From the NCBI GenBank assembly GCA_963711725.1, contig CAVQFO010000027.1, positions 101,053 through 165,052 of the forward strand: a stretch of DNA of 64,000 nt. The letters are read 5' to 3'. A program made the position numbers and the translations under genes. The notes below the pieces were generated by a model that made no database searches, was not told where the DNA came from, and saw nothing but the letters and a program-made list of their open reading frames with translations. Positions 6,803 to 15,423 of the stretch are shown here, piece by piece (positions within the stretch are counted from its first letter, which is position 1; every line of letters begins with the position of its first letter). The DNA comes from CAVQFO01 sp963711725. Lineage in GTDB: Bacteria; Pseudomonadota; Gammaproteobacteria; Nitrococcales; Aquisalimonadaceae.

Positions 6803-9289
6803 TCACTTTTCCTCGGCGGCCTGAAGCAGCCGCATGGGGGAGACATGGTACAACCTTCGGGTGGCGAGCATTCCGGACGCGGTAACAATGACCGCCCCGG
6901 CCACGCCGCCGATCACGATCAACCAGGGATCGAAGGCGTAGCTCAACTCGAACAGCCGGCCGGCCATCTCGAAGCCCGCCACCGCGGCACCCAGGCCACC
7001 CAGACCGCCGGCAATGGCGCCCACCGCGGCGAATTCGATGAGCGTCAGCCGCCGGATCAGCCGCCGCGAGGCGCCCAGCGATCGGAACAACGCACTCTCG
7101 AACCGGCGCTCCTCGCGCGTGATCTGCAGCGCGGCCAACAGCACCACGATCCCGGCCACCAGCGTCAACACGGCCATCAATTCCACCACCCGGGCACCCT
7201 GATCGATGATGCTGCGCACGGTGGACAGGATGTTGTTGATATCGATCACCGTCACGCTGGGAAACTGCCGGACCAGCGCCGGCAACAAGTCCGTCTTGTC
7301 CGAGGGCAAATAGAAGCTGGTGATGTACGTCGTCGGCTCGCCCTTGAGCAGCCCCGGCGGGGAGACCACAAAGAAATTCACGTTGAAGCTGTCCCAGTTC
7401 ACCGTGCGCAGGCTCGTGACCCGGCCTTCCACATGACGGCCGGCGATTTCGAAGCGCAGGCGGTCTCCCATGTGGATACCCAGCCGTTGCGCCAGTTCCC
7501 GCTCCACGGAGAATTGATCCGGCTGTTGCGGCGAATCTCCCCACCAATGACCGGCGACCAGCTTGTTGTCGCTCTGAAGACGAGTGGCCCAGGACAGATT
7601 AAACTCCCGGGCGATCAACCGCTTGGCGCGCCGATCCTGATAGTCGTCGGGGCCGACGTCCCGACCGTCGATCGCCACCAGACGGGCTCGGATCATGGGA
7701 TACAGGATCGCCTTGACCCCTCGGCTATCCAGCAAGGCCTGCATGGAAGCGGTCTCGTCGGGCTGCACGTTGATCAGAAAGTAGTTGGGTGCGTCCGGCG
7801 GTATCTTGTCCTTCCACGCACCCAGCAGATCCTCCCGCACCGCGGAGAGGAGCAGCAGGGCCATAATACCCAGCCCCAGCGCCACTACCTGCACCAGCAC
7901 GGTCATGGGCCGCCGAGCCACGCCCGCGAGCAGCAACCCGCCCCGCCCCTGATCGCGAAGTCGCCGCACCAACCACAGCACGACTCCCGCTCCGGCCGCG
8001 AGGGCAAGCAGCGTGCCCACCACCGAGCCCAGTACGTAGAGGCTCAGCTTCAGATCGCCGGCTTCCCACCACATCATGCCGAAGACGCAAACCACCGCTC
8101 CCGCGTAGACGGGCACGCCCCCCAACAGCTCGTTTCCCAAATCCCGGCGCAGGACCCGCAGCGGCGGCACCCGCCGCAACTGCCAGACGGTGGGCACGGC
8201 AAATCCCAGCAGCACCAGTTGCGCCACGACCACCCCGGTGAGCAGCGGCAGCCAACCCGGCGGCGGCAGATCCGGCAGCAGGCTGCGGACCGCCTCGAGC
8301 AGCAGCAGATGCAGGCCGAAACCCAGAGCGCTGCCCACCGCCGAGGCGATCAGCCCCAACCAGAACAGCTTCCAGATGAATTGGCCGAGAATCTGACTCT
8401 GGGTCGAGCCCAGACAGCGCATCACCGCCACCTGATCCAACTGCCGGGCGGCGTAGCGGCGAATGGTCAGCAGCATGGCGACGCCGCCGATGATCACCGT
8501 CAACAAGGCACTCAGGCCCAGGAAACGCCGGGCCGAACGCAGCACTTCCTGCACGCCGGGCTGGCCCTCGGTGGGGGTGCGGATGGTCGCCCCGTTGCCG
8601 GCGTTCTTCTCAACCCATGCCTGGAACCGGCTCAAGGCCGCTTCCGGCCCGGCCAGCAACAGCCGGTAGCGCACCCGGCTGGCCGGCTGCACCAGTTGCG
8701 TCGCGGGGACATCGGCGGCATTCATGAGAACGCGCGGCGCGAGGCTGACAAATCCACCGCCTCGGTCCGGCTCCAGCAGCAGGGCCTTGGCAATGGTGAA
8801 TTGCTTCGCGCCCAGTTTCAGGGAATCGCCGGGTTCAAGATCGAGCTGGATCAGAAGCCGGGGCTCCACCCAAACCGTCCCCGGTTCGGGAATGGCCCGG
8901 ACCTTGGTACCGGGCCCCTGCAGCCCCTGGCCAACCTCCAGAAAGCCCTTCAGGGGATAGCCCTGGGTCGCCGCCTTTACGGACACCAGTTGAACCCGGT
9001 CCCCGACCAGCACGACGCTGGGGAAGGTCATCAGCCGGGCCGTTTTCAAGCCATCCTGATGCGCTCGGGAAAGCCACTGCTGCGGGATCGGCTCGTCATA
9101 GTCCACCGCGCGGTCCGCCGCCAGCAACTGCGCCGCCTGCTGCTCGCTGGCGCGGCCCACCCGGTCCGCCAGCCAGCTCACCGCCGTAACGGCGGTCACC
9201 GCCAGAACCACGGCCAGGACCAGCAAGCGCAGCTCGCCGGAACGCCAGTCCCTGCGAAGCAGTCTCAAGGCAAGAGCCGCCGTTCTCAT
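6803..9289 (-). CDS. FtsX-type ABC transporter permease, YbbP-like
   Basis: An 828-residue inner-membrane permease with two FtsX-like four-helix modules. One membrane segment lies at the N-terminus (residues 15-45), blocks follow around 250-420 and 470-500, and three C-terminal helices cover about 700-820, with large periplasmic loops between. The start at 9287-9289 overlaps the stop of the ATPase gene as ATGA. Family and order match E. coli YbbAP, next to tesA. YbbAP is a MacB/LolCDE-type mechanotransmission system with no certain substrate, perhaps lipids released by TesA. Longer in-frame starts run into the ATPase gene and are not favoured. Confidence 0.9.
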   Translation of the reverse strand: MRTAALALRLLRRDWRSGELRLLVLAVVLAVTAVTAVSWLADRVGRASEQQAAQLLAADRAVDYDEPIPQQWLSRAHQDGLKTARLMTFPSVVLVGDRVQLVSVKAATQGYPLKGFLEVGQGLQGPGTKVRAIPEPGTVWVEPRLLIQLDLEPGDSLKLGAKQFTIAKALLLEPDRGGGFVSLAPRVLMNAADVPATQLVQPASRVRYRLLLAGPEAALSRFQAWVEKNAGNGATIRTPTEGQPGVQEVLRSARRFLGLSALLTVIIGGVAMLLTIRRYAARQLDQVAVMRCLGSTQSQILGQFIWKLFWLGLIASAVGSALGFGLHLLLLEAVRSLLPDLPPPGWLPLLTGVVVAQLVLLGFAVPTVWQLRRVPPLRVLRRDLGNELLGGVPVYAGAVVCVFGMMWWEAGDLKLSLYVLGSVVGTLLALAAGAGVVLWLVRRLRDQGRGGLLLAGVARRPMTVLVQVVALGLGIMALLLLSAVREDLLGAWKDKIPPDAPNYFLINVQPDETASMQALLDSRGVKAILYPMIRARLVAIDGRDVGPDDYQDRRAKRLIAREFNLSWATRLQSDNKLVAGHWWGDSPQQPDQFSVERELAQRLGIHMGDRLRFEIAGRHVEGRVTSLRTVNWDSFNVNFFVVSPPGLLKGEPTTYITSFYLPSDKTDLLPALVRQFPSVTVIDINNILSTVRSIIDQGARVVELMAVLTLVAGIVVLLAALQITREERRFESALFRSLGASRRLIRRLTLIEFAAVGAIAGGLGGLGAAVAGFEMAGRLFELSYAFDPWLIVIGGVAGAVIVTASGMLATRRLYHVSPMRLLQAAEEK

Positions 9290-9972
9290 GCCGAAACCAA
9301 CGCTCCCTGATCCAGGCGCAGCACTCGATCGCATCGACCCGCGAGCTCCGCGTCGTGGGTCACGAGCAGCAGGGTGGTCCCCATTTCGGCATTGAGCCGG
9401 AACAGCAGATCGCTGACCCGATGGCCTGTGTCCTGATCCAGATTGCCCGTGGGCTCATCGGCCATGAGCAGACGGGGCCCCGCGACAAAGGCCCGGGCAA
9501 TGGCCACCCGCTGTTGCTCGCCGCCGGATAGCTGGCGGGGGTAATGCCCCGTCCGGTCGCCCAGCCCCACCTGGTCCAGTGCCGCGCGGGAGCGCTCCAC
9601 CACCCGGTCGTCGCCGCGCAACTCCAGCGGCAGCATGACGTTTTCCAGCGCCGTCAAACCGGTCAGCAGGTGAAAGGCCTGGAACACGAAACCCAACATC
9701 CGGGAGCGCACGCGGGCCCGGCCGTCCTCATCCAGCGCCGTAAGGTCCTCACCGGCCAGCAGCACCCGCCCGTGGGTGGGTACATCAAGCCCCGCCAGCA
9801 ACCCCAGAAGCGTGGACTTGCCGGAGCCGGACGCCCCCAGCACGGCAACACTCTCGCCCTGGCCGATGGTAAGATCCAGGTCATCGAACAAATGGATTTC
9901 GCCCTCGGGGCCCTGGAACAACATGCCCAGATTCTCCGCCCGCAATAGAACGTCCATCTCGGTATCCGCCAT
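9286..9972 (-). CDS. ABC transporter ATP-binding protein, YbbA-like
   Basis: A 228-residue ATPase of the LolD/MacB/FtsE class. It has Walker A GASGSGKST, signature LSGGEQQ, Walker B LLMADEPTG and the switch His in LVTHD. It would power the YbbP-like permease encoded immediately downstream with a four-base overlap. The start at 9970-9972 is chosen by homology; an internal ATG five codons later is an alternative. Its 5' end overlaps the start of divergent tesA by about 50 bases, so the promoters of each gene must lie inside the other coding region. Confidence 0.93.
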   Translation of the reverse strand: MADTEMDVLLRAENLGMLFQGPEGEIHLFDDLDLTIGQGESVAVLGASGSGKSTLLGLLAGLDVPTHGRVLLAGEDLTALDEDGRARVRSRMLGFVFQAFHLLTGLTALENVMLPLELRGDDRVVERSRAALDQVGLGDRTGHYPRQLSGGEQQRVAIARAFVAGPRLLMADEPTGNLDQDTGHRVSDLLFRLNAEMGTTLLLVTHDAELAGRCDRVLRLDQGALVSA

Positions 9973-10579
9973 ACTCGGCGCGCTCCTGATTGTTCTGGTT
10001 GTCGCGAACCCGGCCAGGGCCGCCCCGGACAAACCCGCGATCCTGGTGCTGGGCGACAGCCTCAGCGCTGCCCACGGCATCGACAAAGCCAAGGGTTGGG
10101 TGAATCTGCTGGCCCAACGCCTGGAAAGCAAGGGCTACGACTACCGCGTGGTCAACGCCGCCATCGGCGGCGACACCACCCGCGGCGGCCTGGACCGCCT
10201 GCCCGCGGCACTGAAGCGGTTCAATCCGAAGATACTGATCGTGGAACTGGGGGGCAATGACGGGCTGCGGGGCATTCCACCCGCGGAAACGCGGCGCAAT
10301 TTGTCGAAAATCGTGGAACTCGGACAAGCCAGCGGCGCAAAGATCCTGCTGGTGGGCGTGCGCATACCGCCGAACTACGGCCCGGCCTTTTCAAAAGCGT
10401 TCGAGCAGACGTTCCGGGGCGTGGCGGAGAAATACGACGTGCCGCTGGTGCCGAAGATCCTGGAGGGCATCGGCGAAAACCGGGAGCTGATGCAACCCGA
10501 CGGCATCCATCCCACTGCCGAAGCGGAACCCAAGGTGCTGGACAATATCTGGCCGGGACTGAAGCCGCTGCTGGAATGA
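9923..10579 (+). CDS. tesA: Arylesterase / acyl-CoA thioesterase I
   Basis: A 218-residue SGNH hydrolase. A signal peptide with Arg residues, a hydrophobic core and an ARA cleavage site covers residues 1-33, so the enzyme is periplasmic. Block I is GDSLSAAHGI (catalytic Ser), block III is ELGGNDGLRG and block V is DGIHPTAEAE (catalytic Asp and His). It hydrolyses acyl-CoA, esters and lysophospholipids. ATG 9923 is the start that gives a complete signal peptide; it lies inside the 5' end of the divergent ATPase gene. The tesA/ybbA/ybbP arrangement is the same as in E. coli. Confidence 0.93.
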   Translation: MPRFSARNRTSISVSAILGALLIVLVVANPARAAPDKPAILVLGDSLSAAHGIDKAKGWVNLLAQRLESKGYDYRVVNAAIGGDTTRGGLDRLPAALKRFNPKILIVELGGNDGLRGIPPAETRRNLSKIVELGQASGAKILLVGVRIPPNYGPAFSKAFEQTFRGVAEKYDVPLVPKILEGIGENRELMQPDGIHPTAEAEPKVLDNIWPGLKPLLE

Positions 10580-10582
10580 CGG

Positions 10583-10815
10583 TTCGCGGCGATGAGCGCA
10601 GATCCTACGGTTAGGAACGTGCATTCATTACGCGTCAGGACACGAAGAACCGCGAAGGTTATCAGCACCGTAGGTTGGGTTAGCGCAGCGTAACCCAACA
10701 GTCCGGCGAAGCCGCAAAACCATCTCGGATTACGCTTCGCTAATCCGACCTACATCTTCGTGCGCTTCTACCGGTGCCGAGCTCTGTTTGCAGGAGCGGC
10801 GCTCGTCACCGCGAA
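10583..10815. repeat. Cluster of composite palindromic repeats
   Basis: The gap between convergent tesA and rdgC is filled with repeat pieces. There is a GCGGCGATGAGCGC fragment with GATCCTACGG, a CACGAAGAACCGCGAAGG fragment, and an element from GTAGGTTGGGTTAGCG to CGCTAATCCGACCTAC (10671-10753) with inverted ends. An AGGAGCGGCGCTCGTCACC piece follows near 10793. All recur elsewhere in the window. No gene is visible here. Confidence 0.65.
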
Positions 10816-10822
10816 CGAGCCC

Positions 10823-11746
10823 TCAGGCCTCTTTCCGCTGCCCCGCTTCCTCGCCACCCAGAACCTGGATCAAGCGAGGGATAAACCGGCTCAGCTCCAG
10901 CGTCATGATGGAAAAATCGGAGTCAAAGCGCTCCAGTTCCGTCTCCGCCTCGTTGGCGGAGCTCTCGTCCTGGACCACGTCGGAGAAACGCAGGCGTTTT
11001 ACGGCCAGATCCGCCTCCACCGAAGCGGTCAGCCGGTCCTGCCACTTCAGGGCCAGACGCTGAACCCGCTTGCCCGCCTTGATGTGGTTCTTGATCTCGC
11101 CGGCGCCCAGGTCCTGGCGCTTGCAGCGGATTTCCGAGCCTTCCACCTGGGGATCGGTAAGCACGCATTCGTCGCCCAGAGCGAAGTCCGAGGGCAGGCG
11201 CTCATGATAGAGCCAGTCCGTCATGATGGACTGGGGCGCCGTATCCAGCTTCGGCGGCGCGATGGGCAGGGTACCCAGGGCGCTTCGAAGCCGTTCGGTG
11301 AGTTCCTCGGCCTGGCGCCAACTGGATGCGTCCGCCACCAGCCAGCCGCCCTGGGGATCGATGTAGGCATAGCCGCGCTTTGAACGGGCGAACGCGCGCG
11401 GCAGCAGATCCACCACCACCTCGTCCTTGAGCCGGTCCTTCTCCTTCTTGCGCAGCTTGCGCCCGTCCTGCTCCTCACGCTCGGATACGCGCTCGGCCAG
11501 GGTCTCGCGGATCACCGAGGCGGGCAGCAGCTTGTTCTGCTCCTTGAGGCAGACCATCAGGTAGCCGCCGGCGGCAAACACCAGCGGCGCGCCCTCCTCG
11601 CCCACCGGCGGCACCCAACCGGCACTGCCCATTTCCAGGCGGCCGCAGGGATGGAAACTGTCCTGGGCGAGCTTCTCGTCCAGTTGCTCCGGGGTCAGGG
11701 TGAAGGGCTGTTCGAACTGGTACAGGCAAAGGTTTTTGAACCACAT
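10823..11746 (-). CDS. rdgC: Recombination-associated protein RdgC
   Basis: A 307-residue nucleoid protein. In E. coli RdgC forms a ring-shaped dimer that binds double-stranded DNA and restrains RecA. The opening MWFKNLCLYQF and the block AYIDPQGGWLVADASSW are recognisable RdgC sequence, and the length matches the usual ~303. The start at 11744-11746 is set by homology; ten extra upstream residues are possible but do not fit. The gene stands alone on the minus strand between two repeat clusters. Confidence 0.95.
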   Translation of the reverse strand: MWFKNLCLYQFEQPFTLTPEQLDEKLAQDSFHPCGRLEMGSAGWVPPVGEEGAPLVFAAGGYLMVCLKEQNKLLPASVIRETLAERVSEREEQDGRKLRKKEKDRLKDEVVVDLLPRAFARSKRGYAYIDPQGGWLVADASSWRQAEELTERLRSALGTLPIAPPKLDTAPQSIMTDWLYHERLPSDFALGDECVLTDPQVEGSEIRCKRQDLGAGEIKNHIKAGKRVQRLALKWQDRLTASVEADLAVKRLRFSDVVQDESSANEAETELERFDSDFSIMTLELSRFIPRLIQVLGGEEAGQRKEA

Positions 11747-11874
11747 AGCGTGCGAAATCCGTTGTTGGGTGAGCACGAGTTCGCGGCGGTAACGCGCCGA
11801 TCCTCGTGGAAAATTCAGCGTTTATCCATTCGGAGCGGCTGTGGCAGCCGCGGGCCTTAATCGGAAAGGCCTAC

Positions 11875-11982
11875 ACCACAGAGGACACAGAGTCTCACGG
11901 CGAAGCTCGCCATTCGCGGCGGCGAGCGCCGCTCCTACGGGCGGCTCTCTTGGTTGTAGGAGCGGCGTTCATCGCCGCGAAG
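11875..11982. repeat. CCACAGAGG half-element and REP-like doublet
   Basis: A half copy of the CCACAGAGGACACAGAG family (11875-11900) is followed by two inverted copies of a REP-like unit. One reads GCGAGCGCCGCTCCTACGG near 11922-11940 and the other TGTAGGAGCGGCGTTCATCG near 11955-11974. The second overlaps the 3' end of purK. REP elements of this GTAGGAGCGGC type are widespread in gammaproteobacteria. Confidence 0.65.
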
Positions 11983-13120
11983 GCGTTGACGTCAGCGCCG
12001 CGCGTGCATCCACGGCGCGCCGCCGTGCTTCGTCGCGGGTGGCGCCGAAGGCCGTCAGGTGGCCCATCTTGCGGCCGGGGCGGGCCTCGCCCTTGCCGTA
12101 AAGATGAATCTTGACCATGGGATCGGCGGCGGCGGCCAGCCAATTCGGCTCGCGCTCCTCCCACAGATCGCCGAGCAGGTTCACCATGGCCGCCGGGCGG
12201 ACCAGTTCGGTGGAGCCCAGCGGCAGGCCGCAGACCGAACGAAGTTGCTGCTCGAACTGGCTGGTGACGCTGGCGTCGAAGCTGAAATGGCCGGAGTTGT
12301 GGGGCCGGGGAGCCAGCTCGTTGACGATCAACTCGCCGTCGGGGGTCAGAAAAAACTCCACGCAGAGCACGCCCACCGCATCCAACTGCTCCATGATGCC
12401 CTGGGCGATTTCCACGGCCTTCTCACGCGTATGCGGCGCCACGGGCGCATCGGGAATGGAGATGTCCAGGATATGGTTGTGATGGATGTTTTCCGTGACG
12501 CCGAAATGGGCGAACTCGCCGTCCAGTCCCCGGACGCCGACCACGGAACACTCGGATTCGAAGTCGATGAACGCCTCCAGCACCGAGTGCTGCCGGCCCA
12601 CGATCTCCCAGGCGGACTCGGCGTCCTGCTCCGAACGGATTACGCTCTGCCCCTTGCCGTCGTAGCCGAAACCGGCGGTCTTGAGCACGGCGGGCGTACC
12701 CAGCCGCTTCAGGGCTGCGCGCAGCTCGCCCAGGTCCCGCACCTCGGCGAACGGCGCGACGGGGAAACCATTTTCCGACAGGAAGGTCTTCTCCCGCAGC
12801 CGGTTCTGGGCGATGTGCAGCACATGGCCCGCCGGTCGCACGGGCGCGTGCTCCGCCGCGCACTCGGTGGTGGCGGAGAGCACGTTCTCGAATTCGAAGG
12901 TCACCACGTCCACGGAGCGGGCAAACTCGGCCACGGCGTCCAGATCGTCGTAGGCGGCAACCAGTTCCCGGTCCACCACCTGGCCGGTGGGTGAATCGTG
13001 CACGGGCGAGAATGTGTGGACTCGGTATCCCATGCGCCGGGCCGCCAGGGCGAACATGCGGCCCAGCTGGCCGCTGCCCAGCACACCGACGGTTCCACCT
13101 GGCAGGATCGGGCGGCTCAC
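11969..13120 (-). CDS. purK: 5-(carboxyamino)imidazole ribonucleotide synthase
   Basis: A 383-residue ATP-grasp enzyme that makes N5-CAIR from AIR, bicarbonate and ATP in purine synthesis. It has an N-terminal GVLGSGQLGRMFALA Rossmann-like motif, the central KTAGFGYDGKGQ ATP-grasp loop, GVLCVEFF, and the ELAPRPHNSGHF active-site block. Length fits the family. The start overlaps the purE stop by four bases (ATGA), so purE and purK are coupled as in most bacteria. The 3' end runs into a REP-like unit, which supplies its last codons. Confidence 0.96.
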   Translation of the reverse strand: MSRPILPGGTVGVLGSGQLGRMFALAARRMGYRVHTFSPVHDSPTGQVVDRELVAAYDDLDAVAEFARSVDVVTFEFENVLSATTECAAEHAPVRPAGHVLHIAQNRLREKTFLSENGFPVAPFAEVRDLGELRAALKRLGTPAVLKTAGFGYDGKGQSVIRSEQDAESAWEIVGRQHSVLEAFIDFESECSVVGVRGLDGEFAHFGVTENIHHNHILDISIPDAPVAPHTREKAVEIAQGIMEQLDAVGVLCVEFFLTPDGELIVNELAPRPHNSGHFSFDASVTSQFEQQLRSVCGLPLGSTELVRPAAMVNLLGDLWEEREPNWLAAAADPMVKIHLYGKGEARPGRKMGHLTAFGATRDEARRRAVDARAALTSTPSRR

Positions 13121-13608
13121 TCCAGGCTATCCTCCATGACGCGGCGGGCCTGGGCCTCGCGGAACTCCTGAAGCCGGGCACGCAGTTCGGGGCGCTTGTT
13201 GGCGAGAATGGACACGGCCAGCAGCCCGGCGTTGCGGGCCCCCGCCTTGCCGATGGCCAGCGTCCCCACGGGTACGCCGCCGGGCATCTGCACAATGGAA
13301 AGCAGCGAATCCATGCCCTTGAGCGCCTTGCTCTCCACCGGCACGCCCAACACGGGCAGTGTGGTCTGCGCGGCAACCATGCCCGGCAGATGGGCGGCGC
13401 CACCGGCCCCGGCGATGATTACCTCCAGGCCGCGCTGTTCCGCTTCGCGGGCATACTGGGTCATCCACTCGGGAGTCCGGTGCGCGGAGACGATCCGGCA
13501 TTCATGGGCCACGCCGAACTCGGTGAGGACTTCGTCCGCATTCGCCATGGTCTCCCAATCGGACCGGCTTCCCATTATCACGCCTACCAAAGGCTGCTGT
13601 TCCATCAT
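13117..13608 (-). CDS. purE: N5-carboxyaminoimidazole ribonucleotide mutase
   Basis: A 163-residue class I PurE that rearranges N5-CAIR to CAIR after PurK. Visible motifs are GSRSDWETM, SAHRTPEWM with the catalytic His, and GAGGAAHLPGM. I begin at the ATG pair near 13608; an in-frame GTG at 13623 would add five residues and has no better ribosome binding site. It is the first gene of a two-gene purEK operon. The region upstream holds a perfect inverted repeat but no clear purine operator that I can identify. Confidence 0.95.
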   Translation of the reverse strand: MMEQQPLVGVIMGSRSDWETMANADEVLTEFGVAHECRIVSAHRTPEWMTQYAREAEQRGLEVIIAGAGGAAHLPGMVAAQTTLPVLGVPVESKALKGMDSLLSIVQMPGGVPVGTLAIGKAGARNAGLLAVSILANKRPELRARLQEFREAQARRVMEDSLE

Positions 13609-13706
13609 GACTCGTTTATCCACGGGGAAAAGCAGGCGATTTTAGCATCTCGCGCGGGAAAGCGAATAACCCGGCTCGTCTACGCACCACACGCCTGGAA
13701 GAGGGA

Positions 13707-13794
13707 TTCACCACAGAGGACACAGAGTTGCACAGAAAATGGGCAGAGGATAATTTTTCGATCCTCCGTGGAACTCTGTGTCCTCTGTGGTGAA
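13707..13794. repeat. Perfect 23-bp inverted repeat (CCACAGAGG family)
   Basis: Arms 13707-13729 (TTCACCACAGAGGACACAGA...) and 13772-13794 are exact reverse complements over 23 bases, around a 42-base spacer that contains a short AT-rich stretch. Imperfect relatives are at 840-919 and 11875-11900. It separates purE from the convergent-side hydrolase gene and could fold into a long hairpin in transcripts of either strand. Confidence 0.8.
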
Positions 13795-13825
13795 AGAGTT
13801 TCTCATCCAGGACACGACAAACCCA

Positions 13826-14665
13826 TCACCCTGTCGAGTCCATATGCCGATGCCGCTCAACCCAGCGCGGCAGATCCTCCAGAAACCGGGCCATGCACTC
13901 CAGTTGCGGCGCATGGCCGGCTTCATCATAGAGAAAGAGGTCCGAGCCGGGGATGTGGTCGCGGACGTACTCGGCCACCGCCGGGCCGTAGAAGTTGCTG
14001 CGCCCACCGTAGGCGAGCATGGTGGGAACGTCGATGGTGGGGAGCACCGGGCGATAGTCATTGGCCACGAAGCTCTCCCAGGCGCGGATCCAGGCTTCGG
14101 CATTCAATGCCTTGAGCCGGCGCCGACGCGCGGTCAGGAACACCTCGTCCACTTCCGGCTCGCCTTCCACCACGCGGCTGCGCCCGATCAGGCCCAGCAC
14201 GGTCTCGGCGAAGTTGGCCCGCAGATCCTCCACGAAACGGTTATCGTCCTCCCGGGTGTAGCCGCCGTACAGGCCCAGGGACCACTCGGAATCGGTCATC
14301 AGCTTGGGCGACTGGTCCACCACCACGAACTGTCCGATCCGCCCGCAGCCATGCTGGCGGATATATTCCCAGGCCGTCAGCGCGCCCATGGAATGGCCCA
14401 GCAACACCGGGCGGTCGAGATCGAAGCGGTCGAGCAGATTCTGGAGATCCCGCGCCATGCGCTCGATCTCCGGCCGCTGCGCGTCATGGTAAGGCCGGGC
14501 ATCCCAGCAGAAGAAGCGGAAGGTGTGATCCAGGCGCCGGGTGATGGGTTCCCAGTCCTGGTAGCCGCCTGTCCAGCCCGGCAGGATCACCAGCGGCGTG
14601 CCCTCGCCCTGGACACGCACGGGCAGCACCGTGCCCTCGTCCGTCTTCAGCTCTTCAATCTGCAT
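13826..14665 (-). CDS. Alpha/beta-fold hydrolase
   Basis: A 279-residue serine hydrolase of unknown substrate. The oxyanion region is ILPGWTGGYQDW, the nucleophile elbow GHSMGA and the catalytic His GHAPQLE. No signal peptide is seen, so it is probably cytoplasmic. The start at 14663-14665 has GGGAG nine bases upstream. It stands between the purEK operon and a secreted-protein gene on the same strand, separated by a GC-rich hairpin. The family contains esterases, haloperoxidase-like and C-C bond hydrolases, so no specific reaction is claimed. Confidence 0.85.
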   Translation of the reverse strand: MQIEELKTDEGTVLPVRVQGEGTPLVILPGWTGGYQDWEPITRRLDHTFRFFCWDARPYHDAQRPEIERMARDLQNLLDRFDLDRPVLLGHSMGALTAWEYIRQHGCGRIGQFVVVDQSPKLMTDSEWSLGLYGGYTREDDNRFVEDLRANFAETVLGLIGRSRVVEGEPEVDEVFLTARRRRLKALNAEAWIRAWESFVANDYRPVLPTIDVPTMLAYGGRSNFYGPAVAEYVRDHIPGSDLFLYDEAGHAPQLECMARFLEDLPRWVERHRHMDSTG

Positions 14666-14743
14666 GGAACGAATCTCCCGGCGTTGGCGCACGAGGGCGT
14701 ACCGGCCCGCCGGGGCGCCGTCGTAGTCGCATATCGAGATGGT

Positions 14744-14766
14744 GGGCCGCCGCCCGGCGGCGGCCC
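14744..14766 (-). terminator. GC-rich hairpin after secreted protein gene
   Basis: The bases GGGCCGCCG and CGGCGGCCC form a perfect nine-base stem with a five-base loop, beginning 18 bases past the stop of the secreted-protein gene at 14784-15266. No T-run follows, so it is either an imperfect intrinsic terminator or an RNA-stabilising hairpin. Confidence 0.4.
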
Positions 14767-14783
14767 CTAACGGGCGGGAATGA

Positions 14784-15266
14784 TTACTGGTTATCCACCT
14801 GGGGTGCAAGCGTCGTGGATTCGATGGTGACCGTGCTGGTGCCGCTGTTCTTGGCCTCCATCTCAATATGATGATAAGCCTGCAGCCAGATGATCATCTT
14901 GGTGTCCCCCAGCGGCAGCCGCTGGGTGGGATCGCCGTATTTACGAATCAAGCCGTCGATGACGCCGTCGTTCTGGCTGGGCCGCAGCGTCATGACCGCC
15001 CGGAAAAACCCCAGTTTCTTGTCGAAATAGTACTTGGTGCCGAGCAAGTGGCCGTAACCCATGCGAGGTGAATCCGGCTCCTTCACGTAAGCCTGGACGC
15101 TGCCCTGGGGATCCCCCACGGGCTTCATCTTGTCGTTGGGCTGGGAACCGTATTCAATCCCCCGGAAACCCGGGGCCTGTTCATACATGTCGCGCTTGGC
15201 GAAGGCACTGCCGGCGATCGAAGCCAACAGTATCACCAGGGCGAGCTTGAAGAGGGTCTTGTTCAT
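14784..15266 (-). CDS. Hypothetical secreted protein
   Basis: A 160-residue protein of unrecognised family. Residues 1-23 form a signal peptide (MNKTLFKLALVILLAS then AFA), so it is exported. The mature part has aromatic and glycine-rich segments such as GFRGIEYG, KYYFDKKLGFFRAV and WLQAYHHIEM. The GIEYG...GFFRAVM...YGDPTQ pattern resembles small proteins annotated only as hypothetical. The ATG is preceded by GGAGGA. It is divergent from dxs, sharing a 157-base intergenic region. Confidence 0.75.
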   Translation of the reverse strand: MNKTLFKLALVILLASIAGSAFAKRDMYEQAPGFRGIEYGSQPNDKMKPVGDPQGSVQAYVKEPDSPRMGYGHLLGTKYYFDKKLGFFRAVMTLRPSQNDGVIDGLIRKYGDPTQRLPLGDTKMIIWLQAYHHIEMEAKNSGTSTVTIESTTLAPQVDNQ

Positions 15267-15423
15267 TGTAATGGGGTCCTCCTCCACGCTGCCGGGAAAG
15301 GGGGGTCCGGCCGGAAAAATCAGCGGGTTGAGTCAATTTAGCACAGGCCCGGAACGGCGTGTAAGCCCGGCGGTCGCCGCTGCGCCGAGACGCCAACCGC
15401 GCTAGAATAGCGCCGGAGGCTGC

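Noticed and set aside
6779..9310. An 843-residue open frame on the plus strand
   Set aside because: It is the exact antisense shadow of the permease gene, rich in His/Gln/Arg, with no motif. High GC produces such frames opposite true genes.
10823..11746. rdgC region as part of a prophage
   Set aside because: RdgC is a normal gammaproteobacterial chromosomal gene here, and no phage gene is near.
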